Source: Verrucomicrobiota bacterium (GTDB lineage: Bacteria > Verrucomicrobiota > Kiritimatiellia > CAJWTS01). Taken from it: 64,000 bases of DNA. The stretch is taken from NCBI GenBank assembly GCA_027623315.1, contig JAQBYD010000009.1, positions 1-64,000 of the forward strand, given 5' to 3'. Below the pieces are notes generated by a model that ran no database searches, was not told the origin of the DNA, and saw only the letters and a program-made list of their open reading frames with translations. Positions 1 through 10,735 of this stretch are shown piece after piece (positions within the stretch are counted from its first letter, which is position 1; every line of letters starts with the position of its first letter). The position numbers were made by a program, and so were the translations under genes.

Positions 1-217
1 CCAAGGTTATCCATGTCCGCATAGTGTTGCTGCTCCGGTGCATTGCTTCTCCTTAGTTTCCGCTGAGACCGTATCGACTCCCTTGCGGATGCGCAAGGTT
101 CTGGCACGCTCTTTCTTCTTCAAACCAGAAGGTGAACGGTCATCGAGGTCACGGGGACATGCTGATCGACTCCAAACTCGTCCGTGCAAACAGCCAGAGG
201 CCACGCACCGCCGAAGT

Positions 218-2040
218 TCAGACTTCCTGATCTCGACCGGAGATTGGCGCTATTTTCCGGAAAATGACTTGGCACCTATTGCGGCGTGACATGCGGAGCG
301 GCATGGCGGATTCTTTGGGCTCAATAAACGATTCCGCGAAGGATCGAAACCCAGAGAGGTTCCGCCATGCCACAGTTATTGTTACAGGGATTTCCTGACG
401 GCGCAATGCGAATAGGCGCGACGCTCAGCGTGCTGAAGAAGGAAGGTCGGGTGACCTATTTTGTGGGTCCGGACAACTTCTTTGCACATGCTGAGACGGA
501 TGTGGCCGGTCTGCGTTTTGCGATCGCCACACTCATTACCAATGGTCACGTCCGTGCCAGCGAAGTTGACATGGGCGGGGTGCTGGCAGGGCTACCCGCG
601 TTGTGCGGCAACGGCCTGTTGAGCGGACTGGGCCGACACCTCTCGCTGCCAAGCGGGTTCTATAGTGCCATGCACATTCTAACGCTCTTGGGATTCATGG
701 CGTTGGCGCGGATTCGCCGACCGGAAGGTCTTCGGCATGTTCCGCCAGGTGAACTGGGTAAAGTGGTTGGGCTGGACCGGCACGGGAGCCCTTTTGCCTC
801 GGCGTTACGTCTCACGCGAGAAGCTCTGTTTGCGGGGCACCACGGACTACTGGGTCAACGACGCGCTTGGCCGTCCGTTCTTCGTCGTCTCCAAGACGGT
901 CACCGACGGATTGGCCTCCACGCTGCTTGATGAGATCGTGCCCGAACTGCTAGAGAGCGTTCCTGGACAACCGTCGGAAGGCCAACTGGCCGACGATCCG
1001 CTCCTGCACCGTTTCGCCGTGATCTTCGACCGCGAAGGCTCCTCGCACAGCCTGCTTTCCAAACTCTGGGAACAGCGGATCGGAGCCATCACCTACCGCA
1101 AGGCCGTCAAAGACCTGTGGCTCGCCGACGAGTTTTCGGAAATCGAGGTGCCGATACCTGGCGGTGGTGCCACGCGCATGCAATTGGCGACTCGCCAAAC
1201 GGTGCTCACCGCCGGCAAGGCTTCGATCCCGGTTCTGGAGATCCGGCGTTTAACACAAACCGGGCATCAAACGGCGATTATCACCACCGCCCAACGTTTG
1301 CAAAGCCCCGTGCTGGCGGGGCGGATGTTCTCGCGATGGTGCCAGGAAAACTTTTTCGGCTACATGATGGAACACTATGATATTGATGGACTTGTGCAGT
1401 ATGGAAGCGACGAGATTCCTGGCACAACGCAGATCGTCAACCCACAGTGGCGCTTACTCGACAAGGCGGTAAGGGACAATCTGCGCCGTATCCGAAAACT
1501 GCACGCCGCACTGGGGGCGAGGACGCTGCGCAACGATGGCGGAGATATCGAAGTGTGGGCGGAACGGCTTCAGGACATCCAGCGACTGGAAACCGATACA
1601 GCCGATCTACGGGCCAAACGACGCGAGACGCCAAGAAAAGTGGCTATCGCCTCACTGCCTCAAGAAGAGCGCCCGCGCCAGCTCGTCCCCCTGGGCAAAA
1701 TGCTCGCCGACACGGTCAAGATGATTGCTTACCGTGCCGAAACGGCGCTTGTCGGGTTGCTGCGCCCGCACTTGGCCAAAGAAGAAGAGGCGCGCGCCCT
1801 GATTCGGGAACTCTTCGTTTCCTCTGCTGATCTCGACCCCGACGAGCAGAATCATACACTTACCGTCCGTATCCATCGCATGGCCTGCCCCGCCCATGAC
1901 AAAGCCATATCCGCCTTGCTGGACGACCTCACCGCCACCGAATTCCACCACCCTGAGACCGGCATGCGGATCATTTACGAACTCGCCTGATTTTACCGAA
2001 ATTGTGCCAACTCATTTTCCGGCGAGATCAGGAAGTCTGA
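218..2040. mobile_element. IS-like element remnant bounded by imperfect terminal inverted repeats
   Basis: Right end 2004-2040 reverse-complements to tcagacttcctgatctcgccggaaaatgagttggcac. Left end carries the same 37 nt with one mismatch, split by 21 extra nt (218-235 plus 257-275). Transposase-like ORFs lie between. Confidence 0.75.
367..1990 (+). pseudogene. Degenerate transposase, internally deleted and frameshifted
   Basis: Frame 367.. encodes ...RRPEGLRHVPPGELGKVVGLDR then loses similarity. Frame 737.. continues with LLPRRYVSREKLCLRGTTDYWVNDALGRPFFVVSKTV...DPLLHRFAVIFDREG. The two halves resemble one large transposase-like protein with the middle missing around nt 770-785. Confidence 0.65.
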
Positions 2041-2145
2041 GACTGGAGTTCGCTTTGAGTCGCGCCCTTGCGACTCGTGTCGCAAAGATGAAGGCGATTC
2101 TATGGCGGAACGGTCTTCTGGATCGCTAATCGCGCGGCATCGTGT

Positions 2146-2799
2146 TTGAATGCGGTGCCAATGCCGCTATCCTCCGCAAAGCTCTACATCGACATGGATG
2201 ACGTCCTCTGCGAGACCGCGCGGGCCCTGACGGCGTTGGCTGCACGTGAGTTCGGCAAGACGGTGGAACTAGAAGAGCTTACCACCTTTAATCTCGAGCG
2301 CGCGCTGGACCTGACGTCTGAGCAGACGGAGTTGCTGATGTACAAAGCGCATCAGCCGGAGATCCTTGGAAAGTTGAAACCACGCGATGGCGCTCTCGCG
2401 GCCCTGACCTCCTTCGTCGAGAGGTCCATAGAGATTGTGGTGGTGACGGGCCGGCCCCCGTCAAGCGGCGACGTCTCCATCGAATGGCTTCTAGAGCATC
2501 GCATGCCGCACGACGACTTTGTCCACATGGATAAGTATGGCCGGCTGGAGCCTGCGGATTCTACGGTGCGGGTGCTTCAGATGCACGAGGTCGTCGAACA
2601 GCGCTTTACCCTGGCGGTCGAGGATGCCGGCGAGGTGGCGGCGACGCTCGCAGGCCAGTACGGCCTGCCGGTTGCACTACTCGATCGGCCCTGGAATCGT
2701 CTGGAGGCGCTTCAGGATCTGGAAGCGGACGGCCTGGTCACCCGCTGCACCGGGTGGCCCGAGGTGGAGCAACTCGTGCACGGCATGCTGGAGTCGTAG
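2146..2799 (+). CDS. HAD-superfamily 5'(3')-deoxyribonucleotidase-like protein
   Basis: N-terminal LYIDMDDVLCETARAL (DxDxV motif), VVVTGRPPSS, and NT5C-like architecture. Confidence 0.6.
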   Translation: MNAVPMPLSSAKLYIDMDDVLCETARALTALAAREFGKTVELEELTTFNLERALDLTSEQTELLMYKAHQPEILGKLKPRDGALAALTSFVERSIEIVVVTGRPPSSGDVSIEWLLEHRMPHDDFVHMDKYGRLEPADSTVRVLQMHEVVEQRFTLAVEDAGEVAATLAGQYGLPVALLDRPWNRLEALQDLEADGLVTRCTGWPEVEQLVHGMLES

Positions 2800-2826
2800 C
2801 GGCGCGCATGGGGAGTGATCCGTGAA

Positions 2827-3076
2827 TCAACAGAACTTCAGTTTGACCAGCGAGATCTGATACATCGGCGTTGATTTTGCGATGTAGATCTTCTTGTCGA
2901 ACGTCTTGTTCTCTCCGGACTTGATGGCTCCCAGGTCCACGAACTCCGGACGCGATTCGCCCGGCTTGGCCTTGCTCGTGCTTCTTCTCGCCCAGTTTGT
3001 TGATCCCGAAAAAGATGCCGGCGATGACAGCCACGGGCACGACGAAAAACCAGAAGAGCGCCTTCAGTGCTTGCAC
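2827..3076 (-). pseudogene. Small single-TM protein with apparent frameshift
   Basis: MQALKALFWFFVVPVAVIAGIFFGINKLGEKK in one frame. About nt 2975-2985 the coding-like sequence moves to another frame: SKAKPGESRPEFVDLGAIKSGENKTFDKKIYIAKSTPMYQISLVKLKFC, stop at 2827-2829. Confidence 0.5.
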
Positions 3077-3095
3077 GTTGCCTCCTTATGTCCTT

Positions 3096-5237
3096 TCAGG
3101 CACTCCACTCCTCACTACTCACTTCCCCTTCCGTCCGACTCCTGACATAGCGATCGTAGACACTGCTGATCCCGTCCGCATTACCGATCACCGTGATCCA
3201 GTCGCCGTCCAGAAGCATTGCTTTGCCGTCGGGCACAAGTCGCTTGCCGTCACGCCGGATCACGGCTACGAGGCATCCTTCGGGCAGAGACACATCACGC
3301 AGCGGCTTGTCGATGAAGGAGGACGTGTCGTCGTCTTGGTCCAATTGAAGCGACACATAGCTCCTCTCGCGCAGCAGCATCTCGCGTAGCTCGCGTTCAC
3401 TGGCGGCGGACAGCCAGTTCTGGATGAAATCGTCTTCGTCGATGTGGTTGGCCAACTGGGCAAGGATGCGCAAGTGCTGCGACGGATCGGCTTCGGGGCT
3501 CAGCAGGTAGAACACCGCGTGAATGGGTTCATCGACGTCGTGCGCGTGCACGGAGGGATCATCGACTTCGATGTGTACCCCGGGCCCGGTTCGGACGATC
3601 ACCATGCGCGGACGCCGAATCTCGGTCAGCCTCAAGTGAGGAAGCGCGGCCCCATGCGAGACGGGTGTGGCGCCGACGCGGGTGCCGTCCAGAAAACCCT
3701 CGGCGATCTGGTCTGCGTGGATCCTGTCCTCGTCGGAGTAAAGCCGATCCGCGAGCAGGGCCGCGGCCTGCCTGGTGAGTTCCTCGAAGGTTGTCTTTGT
3801 AGAGCTATCCAGGAAGGATCCGCGAATCACGACTTCCTCGTAGGGATCCTGTTCGCGGAGTCCCTTCTCCTTCATGATGCCGCGCAGTTCGCGGTCGAGT
3901 CCTTCGTCGCGTCTGCGACCCAGGCGCTCAAAGACATGCATAATGGCGCCTTGGCGCTCCACGCGAGGCTTGCCGTAATAGTGATACCAGACGACACCCA
4001 GCGTCAGCAATCCGCCCGTGAAGAGCATCGATAGCGCGCCCATCGCTTCGATGAGCCATAGCGCCGACGCGATGCCCAGGATCTGCATCCAGGGATACAG
4101 CGGCGAGCGGAAGCCGGGGTCGTAGGAGTCCAGCCCGCTCTCACGCATCAGGATCACCGCAAGGCATAACATGGCGAAGAGCAGAAGTTGAAACGAACTT
4201 GCCAGCTTCGCGATCTTGATCGGGTCCACCGCCAGGATGATGACCAGAACGATTGCGAGCGTGGCGTAGATCGCATTGGCGGGCATCCTGCGCGCGTTCA
4301 GGTGCCGGAAGAACTTGGGTATAAGATGGTCACGGCTCATCGCCAGCGGATAGCGTGATGAACTGAGTATCCCGGCGTTCGCGACCGCAAAGAACGCACA
4401 CATCGCGGCGATGGTCGCCAGCGCCTTGCCCCATGATCCGGCCAGCACCGTCGCGCTGTCTGCGACCGGGTGCAGGTTTCCGGAAAGCTGCTCAGGGGAC
4501 AGGGTGCAGACCATCACAAACGTGCCCAGTCCGTAGATCACGACGGCAGTGATCATGGCAAGGCACACGCCCAGTGGAAGGTTGCGCTCCGGATCCTTGA
4601 TCTCCTCGGACACGCTGGCGACATTCGTAACACCGACGTAGCTGATGTAGACGAGTCCCGCCGTTGATGCGAGCGTGGACCAGCCGACGCCCCAGAAACC
4701 AGCGAGGTACTCCGTGTTGGTCTGCGTCAGTCCGTGAGAGATGAATCCGATCATGATGACCAGCAGGACGGCGACCAGGACGATCTGCAAAGAGCCCGCC
4801 TTCTTTGCTCCGACCAGGTTGGTCGCCGCAAACACCACCGCGAGCACCGCGGCGACCGGTTGGATGGGAAGTTGCGGGAGGTAGATCGTGATGTAGGCGC
4901 CCATGCCGATCAAGGCAAACGCGGTCTTGAGCATGAGTGCGATCCAGGTTCCCAGTCCGCCAATCGTTCCGACCATGGGGCCCATCGTGCGGTCGAGGAA
5001 GTAGTAGGCACCGCCCGCGCGAGGCATGGCGGACCCGAGTTCGACGATGCTGAACGTGGCCGGGATCAGGGGGATCGCGGCGAGCATGTAGCAGATGACG
5101 ATAGCGGGTCCGGCCTGCTCGTACGCCATGCCGGGCAATAGAAAGAAGCCGGCACTCAACGTCGCGCCCGTCGCGAGCGCATACACGCTGAGCAACCCCA
5201 GTTCCTTCTTCAACCCCGTCTTAGACGCCGCAGCCAT
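3096..5237 (-). CDS. APC-family amino acid permease with C-terminal PTS EIIA-like and TrkA-C (RCK-C)-like domains
   Basis: N-terminal APC pattern LSVYALATGATLSAGFFLLPGMAYEQAGPA; C-terminal VSHGAALPHLRL (EIIA His-site context); RDVSLPEGCLVAVIRRDGKRLVPDGKAMLLDGDWITVIG (RCK-C). Confidence 0.8.
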   Translation of the reverse strand: MAAASKTGLKKELGLLSVYALATGATLSAGFFLLPGMAYEQAGPAIVICYMLAAIPLIPATFSIVELGSAMPRAGGAYYFLDRTMGPMVGTIGGLGTWIALMLKTAFALIGMGAYITIYLPQLPIQPVAAVLAVVFAATNLVGAKKAGSLQIVLVAVLLVIMIGFISHGLTQTNTEYLAGFWGVGWSTLASTAGLVYISYVGVTNVASVSEEIKDPERNLPLGVCLAMITAVVIYGLGTFVMVCTLSPEQLSGNLHPVADSATVLAGSWGKALATIAAMCAFFAVANAGILSSSRYPLAMSRDHLIPKFFRHLNARRMPANAIYATLAIVLVIILAVDPIKIAKLASSFQLLLFAMLCLAVILMRESGLDSYDPGFRSPLYPWMQILGIASALWLIEAMGALSMLFTGGLLTLGVVWYHYYGKPRVERQGAIMHVFERLGRRRDEGLDRELRGIMKEKGLREQDPYEEVVIRGSFLDSSTKTTFEELTRQAAALLADRLYSDEDRIHADQIAEGFLDGTRVGATPVSHGAALPHLRLTEIRRPRMVIVRTGPGVHIEVDDPSVHAHDVDEPIHAVFYLLSPEADPSQHLRILAQLANHIDEDDFIQNWLSAASERELREMLLRERSYVSLQLDQDDDTSSFIDKPLRDVSLPEGCLVAVIRRDGKRLVPDGKAMLLDGDWITVIGNADGISSVYDRYVRSRTEGEVSSEEWSA

Positions 5238-5291
5238 TGCGGGGCATTATAGCGAAACGGAATGCCGTGAAAAGGAAAGAAATTTCTCCGC

Positions 5292-7742
5292 CTAGACGCC
5301 GTTGCGGCTGCGGCGCGAGAGCTCGCCGAGGGTCGGATTGGTGGTGAGCTGGTGGCCGGGTAAGGGGATGATTCGCTCGTGGATGGCGTCGAGGATCCAG
5401 TTGGCCTGCGGGAAGAAGGCGTCTTCCATCTCCGCCGCCGGCGTGATCCAGTTGCGCGACCCGACCACCACGGGCGGGGCGTCAAGGTGGTCGAAGGCAA
5501 GCTGTGCGAGGTTGGCTGCGATCGTGTGCAGTACCGAGCCACGGTCGCAGGCATCGGAGGCGAGCACGACGCGGCCGGTCTTCTTAATGGACTCCACGAT
5601 CGGGTCATAGTCGAGCGGATTGATCGTGCGGCAATCGAAGATGTCCGCGCTCATGCCATACTTCTCGGCAAGCGTGTCTGCCGCCTCGATGGCCCGGTAA
5701 AGCGTCGCACCGACCGTGACGAGGGTGATGTCGCTGCCCGTGCGCCTCTGGGCAGGCGGACCCATTGGGACTTCGTAGTAACCCTCCGGGACTTCGGGCT
5801 CAAAGAGTTCGCCGATGTCATACAGGCGCTGGCTCTCAAAGAACACAACCGGGTCACTGCCATTCAGCGCCGCGTTAAGCAGTCCCTTGGCATCGTAGGG
5901 CGTCGCCGGAAAGCAGACCTTGAGGCCCGGGATGTGATTGCAGATCGCGGTCCAATCCTGCGAATGCTGCGCGCCGTACTTGGACCCAACCGAGACGCGC
6001 AGAACAAGCGGCATTTCCAAGACGCCGGCGGACATGCTCTGCCACTTGGCCATCTGGTTGAAGATCTCATCACCCGCGCGGCCCATGAAGTCGCAGTACA
6101 TCAACTCCACCAGGGCCCGCCCGCCCTCGAGGGCATAGCCGACGCCGGTACCCACGATGGCGCCTTCGGAGATGGGCGAATTAAAGAGCCGGTGATAGGG
6201 CAGGGACTCGGTCAGCCCGCGATAGCACGCGAATGCGCCACCCCAGTCGCGGTTCTCCTCGCCGTACGCGACCAGCGTCGGGTCGGTGTAGAAACGATGC
6301 ATCACGGCCTCGAAGATCGCGTCACGATATTGGAAGACCTTGTTCTTGGAGACCGGTTTGCCGTCGACGATACCCGCGCGCGATTTCTTCGTGATCGCCA
6401 CGACGCGGGGGTTCTCGTTCATCGGAATCAGGACATCGGGCTCGCGTTCCGCGTAGCGCTCACGTGGCCGGTTGGAAAACATCACGTCGCCGATATGCTC
6501 TGCATCGACACGCGGCGAGATGTTGAGGTCGGAGGCCAAACGCGTGGCCTTGGTGACCGTCGCAACGACGCTCTCCTGAATCGATTGCCGCGCGTCATCG
6601 TCTAGAACGCCGGCACTCTTTAATGCTTCAGCGAAGGCGTCGATCGGATCCACTTCGCGCCACAGGTCGAGCTCTTCCTTGACGCGGTAGGATGACGCGT
6701 CGGAGGGGGAGTGCCCGGAGAATCGGTAGGTGATGGTCTCGAGCAGGACGGGACCAACACCTTCTTCGATCAGCCGTCGTTTGCGGTGGATCGCATCCAC
6801 GACGGCCAGCGGGTTATAGCCGTCGACCCGTTCGGCATGCATGGCGTCGGGATTCACCCCCGCGCCCACGCGCGCCAGCACATCAAAGGCCATGGTCTCG
6901 CCGGAGGTCTGCCCGCCCATGCCATAGAAATTATTCATGAAGTTAAAGATGATCGGCAGGCCGCCGCGATGCTCGGCATCCCACAGCGACGTGAATTGTC
7001 CCATCGCGGCGAAGTTCATCGCCTCCCACGTGGGGCCGCAGCCCATCGACGCATCGCCGATGTTGGCGATGACCAGTCCCTTGGCGCGATTAACTCGTTT
7101 GAAAAGGGCTGCACCGGTCGCGATGTCGGCGGATCCACCGACGATTGCGTTGTTGGGGTAGATCCCGAACGGGGTGAAGAATGCGTGCATGGAGCCGCCC
7201 AGGCCACGGTTCACGCCGGCGCGCCGCGCAAAGATCTCCGCCAGGGCGCCGTATACCAGGAAGTCAGTCGCCAACTCACGCACCGATCCACCGTGCTCCT
7301 TCTCCACGACCGCAAGCGGTTCACCGCCAAGGTAGGTCGTCATGATCTGCTGCAACGCATCGTCGTCTAGCTTGCGGATGGCGGACATGCCCTTGGCCAG
7401 GATCTCGCCATGCGAGCGATGCGATCCGAAGATGTGGTCATCGGTATCCAGTAGAAAAGCCTGGCCCACGGCCGCCGCCTCCTGGCCGATCGAGAGATGC
7501 GCGGGCCCCTTGTGGTCGTAGTCAATTCCCTGGTAGGAGCCCTCGGTCTTGATCGCCTGCAGCATGCTCTCGAATTCACGGATCAAAAGCATGTCGCTGT
7601 AGATCCCGATCAGCGCATCGGCGCCGTACGTTTCGATTTCCGTTTCGATCGGGCGGTCGTACTGATTCAACGGGATCGGCGGGGCCTCGATAGACCGGCG
7701 CGCCCGTTCCTTCTGCGGATCAACGATGATTGTCTTCGGCAT
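5292..7742 (-). CDS. 2-oxoacid dehydrogenase E1, fused alpha and beta subunits (TPP-dependent)
   Basis: E1-alpha half with [19 protein letters not shown] and SGHSPSD; E1-beta half with [11 protein letters not shown]...[32 protein letters not shown]. Confidence 0.85.
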   Translation of the reverse strand: MPKTIIVDPQKERARRSIEAPPIPLNQYDRPIETEIETYGADALIGIYSDMLLIREFESMLQAIKTEGSYQGIDYDHKGPAHLSIGQEAAAVGQAFLLDTDDHIFGSHRSHGEILAKGMSAIRKLDDDALQQIMTTYLGGEPLAVVEKEHGGSVRELATDFLVYGALAEIFARRAGVNRGLGGSMHAFFTPFGIYPNNAIVGGSADIATGAALFKRVNRAKGLVIANIGDASMGCGPTWEAMNFAAMGQFTSLWDAEHRGGLPIIFNFMNNFYGMGGQTSGETMAFDVLARVGAGVNPDAMHAERVDGYNPLAVVDAIHRKRRLIEEGVGPVLLETITYRFSGHSPSDASSYRVKEELDLWREVDPIDAFAEALKSAGVLDDDARQSIQESVVATVTKATRLASDLNISPRVDAEHIGDVMFSNRPRERYAEREPDVLIPMNENPRVVAITKKSRAGIVDGKPVSKNKVFQYRDAIFEAVMHRFYTDPTLVAYGEENRDWGGAFACYRGLTESLPYHRLFNSPISEGAIVGTGVGYALEGGRALVELMYCDFMGRAGDEIFNQMAKWQSMSAGVLEMPLVLRVSVGSKYGAQHSQDWTAICNHIPGLKVCFPATPYDAKGLLNAALNGSDPVVFFESQRLYDIGELFEPEVPEGYYEVPMGPPAQRRTGSDITLVTVGATLYRAIEAADTLAEKYGMSADIFDCRTINPLDYDPIVESIKKTGRVVLASDACDRGSVLHTIAANLAQLAFDHLDAPPVVVGSRNWITPAAEMEDAFFPQANWILDAIHERIIPLPGHQLTTNPTLGELSRRSRNGV

Positions 7743-7781
7743 GGTACGGGGTTGTCTCCAGCTTAGTAGTTCTTACTCCGA

Positions 7782-7862
7782 GATCCTGTCGATCCTGCTC
7801 ATCCAGTCCAAAATTTCCGAAGACATGACGCACAGCGGAACTGGACGGGATCTACAGGATCA
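7782..7862. repeat. Intergenic imperfect inverted repeat
   Basis: gatcctgtcgatcctgctcatccagtcc versus ggaactggacgggatctacaggatc, between the E1 and E3 genes. Confidence 0.5.
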
Positions 7863-7909
7863 AGAGGATGGCTTCACGGGATGGGCGCAAGTGCTGTGAA
7901 ATGGGCTCC

Positions 7910-9262
7910 TTAGTTCAACGTAAACATCGTATCGCGAATAATTTCCGACGTCGTGGGGTGGGGGAATACGAGATCCTTGATCTCGTTGACCCGGACCTCC
8001 GTCTCGATCATGGCGGCGGCGCCATAGATCATCTCCGAGCACGCTCCGCCGACCATGTGAACCCCCAGCAGGGCGCCCGTCCCGGCGTGCGTGACGACTT
8101 TGACCAGGCCGCGCTCGCCCGAATGTTCGGCGAGGAAACGGCCGTTGGCCGTCATCGGCATCTTGCCCGTCTTGACCGGGATGCCTCTCTCCTTCGCGGC
8201 CGCCTCAGTCAGGCCAACGGTTGCGACTTCCGGATTGGTGTAGATCACGCCGGCGATCGTGTCGAAGCGGACGCGATCGTCGCGGCCGGCAATGTTGTTG
8301 ACGACCACTTCGCCCATGCGCGATGCCGCATGGGCCAGCCAGACCTTGCCCGTGACGTCACCACCGGCCCACACACCGGGCACGTTCGTCGCGCACCGGT
8401 CATCAATCTTGATGCCGCCGCGGTCGAACTCGACCCGCGCATCCTCAAGGCCGAGGCCGTTGACATTGGATCTGCGCCCGGTGGCGACCAGCACGATGTC
8501 GCGATCGACGGACATCGTTTCGTCGCCGACGGCGAACTCGACCGACGACTCCTTGATCGTCTTGACGGCGGCCCCGGTGTGGAACGTGATGTTCTTCTTG
8601 CTCAGCTCCATACGCAGAGTCTTGGCAATGTCGGCATCCACGACCGGGCAGATCTCCGGGAGCATTTCAATCACGGTCGTCGGCACTCCGATGGACCCGA
8701 AGAAGCAGGCGAATTCACAGCCGATGACGCCGCCACCGATGATCACGGCGCTGGACGGGATGCGATCGAGGTTCAGGACGCCGGTCGAATCCAGGACGCC
8801 GTCGAGTTCGATGCCGGGGATGGGCGGCGCCGCGGGCGACGACCCGGTCGCGATAAAGATATTCGCGCCTTCGTAAGTGTCCCCCTTGACGGCGACCCTA
8901 CGATCGGCGGTCAGGCTTGCGAGACCGTTGACGACGTCCACCTTGGCGCGCTTCATGATTCCGGAAATGCCCTTGCGCAGCATGTCCTTTACGCCGGTCT
9001 TGTGGGCGTTCAGCTTTGAGATGTCGAATGAGACGTCATTGGCGATCACGCCGAACGGAGCGCCGTGTGCGGCCTGGTAGTAGATCTTTGCGGCGTTCAG
9101 CATGGCCTTCGAGGGAATGCAGCCTTCGTTCAGACAGACGCCTCCAAGATCCTTGTTTTCGATCAGCAGGACTTTCATGCCGTCTTGGCGGGCGCGCTCG
9201 GCGGCGATATATCCGGCGGGACCACCGCCGATCACGATCAAATCATAGGGTTTAGTCGACAT
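7910..9262 (-). CDS. lpdA: Dihydrolipoyl dehydrogenase (E3)
   Basis: YDLIVIGGGPAGYIAAERARQ...GGVCLNEGCIPSKAML redox motif; C-terminal dimerisation HPTTSE. Confidence 0.92.
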   Translation of the reverse strand: MSTKPYDLIVIGGGPAGYIAAERARQDGMKVLLIENKDLGGVCLNEGCIPSKAMLNAAKIYYQAAHGAPFGVIANDVSFDISKLNAHKTGVKDMLRKGISGIMKRAKVDVVNGLASLTADRRVAVKGDTYEGANIFIATGSSPAAPPIPGIELDGVLDSTGVLNLDRIPSSAVIIGGGVIGCEFACFFGSIGVPTTVIEMLPEICPVVDADIAKTLRMELSKKNITFHTGAAVKTIKESSVEFAVGDETMSVDRDIVLVATGRRSNVNGLGLEDARVEFDRGGIKIDDRCATNVPGVWAGGDVTGKVWLAHAASRMGEVVVNNIAGRDDRVRFDTIAGVIYTNPEVATVGLTEAAAKERGIPVKTGKMPMTANGRFLAEHSGERGLVKVVTHAGTGALLGVHMVGGACSEMIYGAAAMIETEVRVNEIKDLVFPHPTTSEIIRDTMFTLN

Positions 9263-9282
9263 AAGAACCTCGAGGAGTTGGA

Positions 9283-10602
9283 TTATCCGGACGTTGCGAA
9301 GTTTTCGAGTGACTCGGCCAGCGCGGTCAGGAACCGCGCGCCGGGAGCGCCGTCAACGGCCTGGTGGTCTATCGTGAGGCTAAGGTGCATGGCGTCGACG
9401 TATGCGACGGCATCGCCCACGCGGACCGGCTTTACGAAGAGCCCTCCAACGCCAAGGATGGCGACTTCGGGTGTATTCAACACCGGCGTAAAGGTCTCGA
9501 TACCCAGCGCGCCGAGTGTCGTGATCGTGAAGGTGCCGCCACCGAGATCATCCGAGCTGATTTTTCCGGCCTGCGCCGCTTCGGCCAGGCGCTTGATCTC
9601 GTTCGAGATCTCCGTCAACGACTTCTGGTTGGCGCCGCGTATAACCGGGACGATCAATCCACGCGGGGTATCGACCGCTACGCCCATGTTCACGTCGCCG
9701 TACTGGACGATCTTGTCCCCAAGAAAATGTGCGTTGAGATCCGCGTGTTGGGTCAACGTGCGCATGGTCGCGTAAACAATCATGTCGTTCAGCGTGATCT
9801 TCGGGCCGCCCTGCGCCTCGAGCGCTTTCATGGACTTCCTGAGGGCGAGCAGTTTCGTGGCGTCGAAACTGCGATTGAGGGTCAGTTGTGCCGTCGAGCT
9901 AAGGGACTCCTTCATGCGTTGCGCGATAATCTTGCGGATGCCCTTCACCGGGATTTCGGTGGTCGCACCGGATGCGACGGCCGGCGCGGCGGGGCCTGCC
10001 TTGAGGTCCGCGCTAAGGACCATGCCTCCCGGTCCACTGCCGGGGGTCTCCGCATGCGCCGATCCGGAGCGCACGGCTTCGCGTGCGGCAACACTTAGAT
10101 GCGGTTGCGCGGCGGCGGCAGCCAGTACGTCGCGCTCGACAACGCGTCCGCCCGGTCCCGTGCCGACGATGGTCGAGATATCGAGTCCGGCGCGTGCGGC
10201 AGCGGCCCGTGCGCGCGGGCTGGATGATCCGCCACCCGCTGTCTGCGCCTGGGGGGCGGTGGCCACGGCGGATTCTGCGGCCTGCGCTGCCGCGGCTTGC
10301 GCCGGAGCCGGGTCACTCGATGCAGCGCTTGCGCCGTCCGGCCGCAGGCTGGCGGCATCATCGCCGTCCGCGCCGAGCGCAGCGATATTGGTGAGCACGG
10401 GAATATCGTCGCCCGGCTCAAAGAAGAGCTCCAGTATCGTTCCGGCCTCGGGGGCCTCGACTTCAAAGGTCGCCTTATCGGTCTCGATATTCGCGATCGG
10501 TTGCCCCTCGCTGACGGCGTCGCCTTTCGCCACGAGCCATTCGACGAGGATGCAGCTTTCAACGGATTGCCCCTGGCGGGGCATTATGATTGCAGTAGCC
10601 AT
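9283..10602 (-). CDS. Dihydrolipoamide acyltransferase (E2), one lipoyl domain
   Basis: Lipoyl ETDKATFEVEAP; peripheral subunit-binding domain SPRARAAAARAGLDISTIVGTGPGGRVVERDV; catalytic DHQAVDGAPGARFL. Confidence 0.9.
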   Translation of the reverse strand: MATAIIMPRQGQSVESCILVEWLVAKGDAVSEGQPIANIETDKATFEVEAPEAGTILELFFEPGDDIPVLTNIAALGADGDDAASLRPDGASAASSDPAPAQAAAAQAAESAVATAPQAQTAGGGSSSPRARAAAARAGLDISTIVGTGPGGRVVERDVLAAAAAQPHLSVAAREAVRSGSAHAETPGSGPGGMVLSADLKAGPAAPAVASGATTEIPVKGIRKIIAQRMKESLSSTAQLTLNRSFDATKLLALRKSMKALEAQGGPKITLNDMIVYATMRTLTQHADLNAHFLGDKIVQYGDVNMGVAVDTPRGLIVPVIRGANQKSLTEISNEIKRLAEAAQAGKISSDDLGGGTFTITTLGALGIETFTPVLNTPEVAILGVGGLFVKPVRVGDAVAYVDAMHLSLTIDHQAVDGAPGARFLTALAESLENFATSG

Positions 10603-10735
10603 GGTTCTGTTTCGGGCCTCCGGTGTGTAGTCAGAATTGGTTAGCCAGAAGTAAGTAGTCGTTAGTAGGTAGTAATTAGTCAGAAGTGATTAGTGAGGAG
10701 TGATCGTTGGTTAGTAGATGGTTCCAAGCCATTGG

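Noticed and set aside
5379-9019. Long plus-strand ORFs (408, 219, 383 aa) opposite E1 and E3
   Set aside because: Antisense shadows of clear E1/E3 coding sequence.
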